The notes beneath the pieces were generated by a model. That model worked only from the letters and a program-made list of their open reading frames with translations. It ran no database searches and was not told the DNA's origin. The translations under genes were made by a program, and so were the position numbers. Positions 63,587-64,000 of a DNA stretch of 64,000 nt are shown in pieces. The first letter of the stretch is position 1, and each line of letters starts with the position of its first letter. Source of the DNA: Maridesulfovibrio sp. (lineage in GTDB: Bacteria > Desulfobacterota > Desulfovibrionia > Desulfovibrionales > Desulfovibrionaceae); the NCBI RefSeq assembly GCF_963676065.1, contig NZ_OY780933.1:1414001-1478000 (forward strand), given 5' to 3'.

Positions 63587-64000
63587 TTACTTATCTGTCC
63601 AGATGAACCGGGTTCCTTTTTTTCCGGTAAATCCTAACAGCATGTCTTTATAGTATAACCCCACCGGACCTTTTCCTTTGGGTGGGGCGGGCAGGCTTTG
63701 TCCTGCAAGCAGGTTGGTAATGTCCTGCGGTTTATCAATTACAAGCGCTGAGCTGTTCGGTTTTTCCGGGAGCAGGCAGCGGGCAAATGGATCGGGCCTG
63801 AATTTGTCCCGATTGACTTTGCCGATGTGAAAGCCTTGCCAGCGCAATTTTTCGGGAAGGATTTCAAGGGCGTGCTTGTTCAGGAACATTGCTTTGCCTT
63901 TGAATTCATATATTTCACCGTCCGGAAGCGAAGAAAGATCTACGCTGCCGGGTATTTCGGTCTTTTTCAAATTTATTTTTTTACCCGGAGGGTTGCAGCT
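63587..64000 (-). CDS. C-terminal part of an RNA methyltransferase-like protein (5' end outside window)
   Basis: The frame stays open to the window edge, so this is a partial gene (138 codons seen). The stretch LEILPEKLRWQGFHIGKVNRDKFRPDPFA, cited in part as RWQGFHIGKVNRDKFRP, and the end GLYYKDMLLGFTGKKGTRF resemble the C-terminal domain of RsmF/NOL1-NOP2-Sun rRNA cytosine methyltransferases, where G-x-x-L-G-x-x-K-x-x-R-F-x-P is typical. The catalytic domain is not in the window, so the assignment is moderate. It is 19 bp upstream of the aldolase-like gene and may share its transcript. Confidence 0.5.
   Translation of the reverse strand, partial: SCNPPGKKINLKKTEIPGSVDLSSLPDGEIYEFKGKAMFLNKHALEILPEKLRWQGFHIGKVNRDKFRPDPFARCLLPEKPNSSALVIDKPQDITNLLAGQSLPAPPKGKGPVGLYYKDMLLGFTGKKGTRFIWTDK

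Overview
The window looks like the chromosome of a marine, sulfate-reducing Desulfovibrionaceae bacterium (Maridesulfovibrio-like). This is an inference from moderate GC, the three-gene archaeal-type glutamate synthase with extra ferredoxin domains, an alanine dehydrogenase/alanine symporter pair, and an unusually dense set of sensor kinases and cyclic-di-GMP proteins. No ribosomal or other taxonomic marker is present, so the placement is tentative.

Bases 1-13.5 kb: two paralogous modules, each a large hybrid histidine kinase followed by a receiver-GGDEF diguanylate cyclase, flank an alanine catabolism locus (symporter agcS, dehydrogenase ald and an ACT-domain sigma-54 activator). The ald upstream region has a good -24/-12 promoter and three evenly spaced palindromes. 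13.5-17.3 kb: a LuxP/LuxQ-like autoinducer-2 receptor pair. 17.6-19 kb: divergent queuosine genes (yhhQ, queF) separated by a strongly structured element. 19-20.7 kb: an ArsR regulator and an ArsP-like permease sharing a 12-bp operator. 20.9-27.1 kb: a diguanylate cyclase, a ComFB protein and an RND efflux pair. 27-32.9 kb: PAP2 phosphatase, a soluble kinase, a META lipoprotein, a free-standing RluA-associated domain, greA and an HD-GYP protein. 33.8-38.9 kb: glutamate synthase. 39-52.3 kb: RluA, an OB-fold protein, a BMP-type binding protein with its hybrid kinase, an AraC/EamA pair, a PH-like membrane protein, an aldo/keto reductase, an MFS carrier and a Cache kinase.

52.3-62.7 kb is an accessory region with a striking layout. 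Intact tRNA-Asp genes (two identical copies), three tRNA-Asp 3'-half fragments and one tRNA-Met/Asp chimera recur every 1-2 kb, all on the minus strand. Each is followed by a related hairpin, and each interval holds one or a few cargo genes, nearly all in the same orientation. Cargo includes an exported agmatine deiminase, an MBL-fold hydrolase, a solute-binding protein, a phytase-like esterase, a SpoIIAA-like protein and unknowns. The three fragments all begin within 3 nt of the 5' edge of the tRNA anticodon loop. This is what serial site-specific integration at a tRNA would leave, but no recombinase gene is in the window. After tRNA-Val the sequence returns to ordinary genes: a class I aldolase-like protein and the C-terminal end of an RNA methyltransferase-like protein.

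The common theme is environmental sensing. Periplasmic binding proteins are paired with or fused to kinases in three different ways, and several diguanylate cyclases, an HD-GYP protein and a ComFB protein point to cyclic-di-GMP output.
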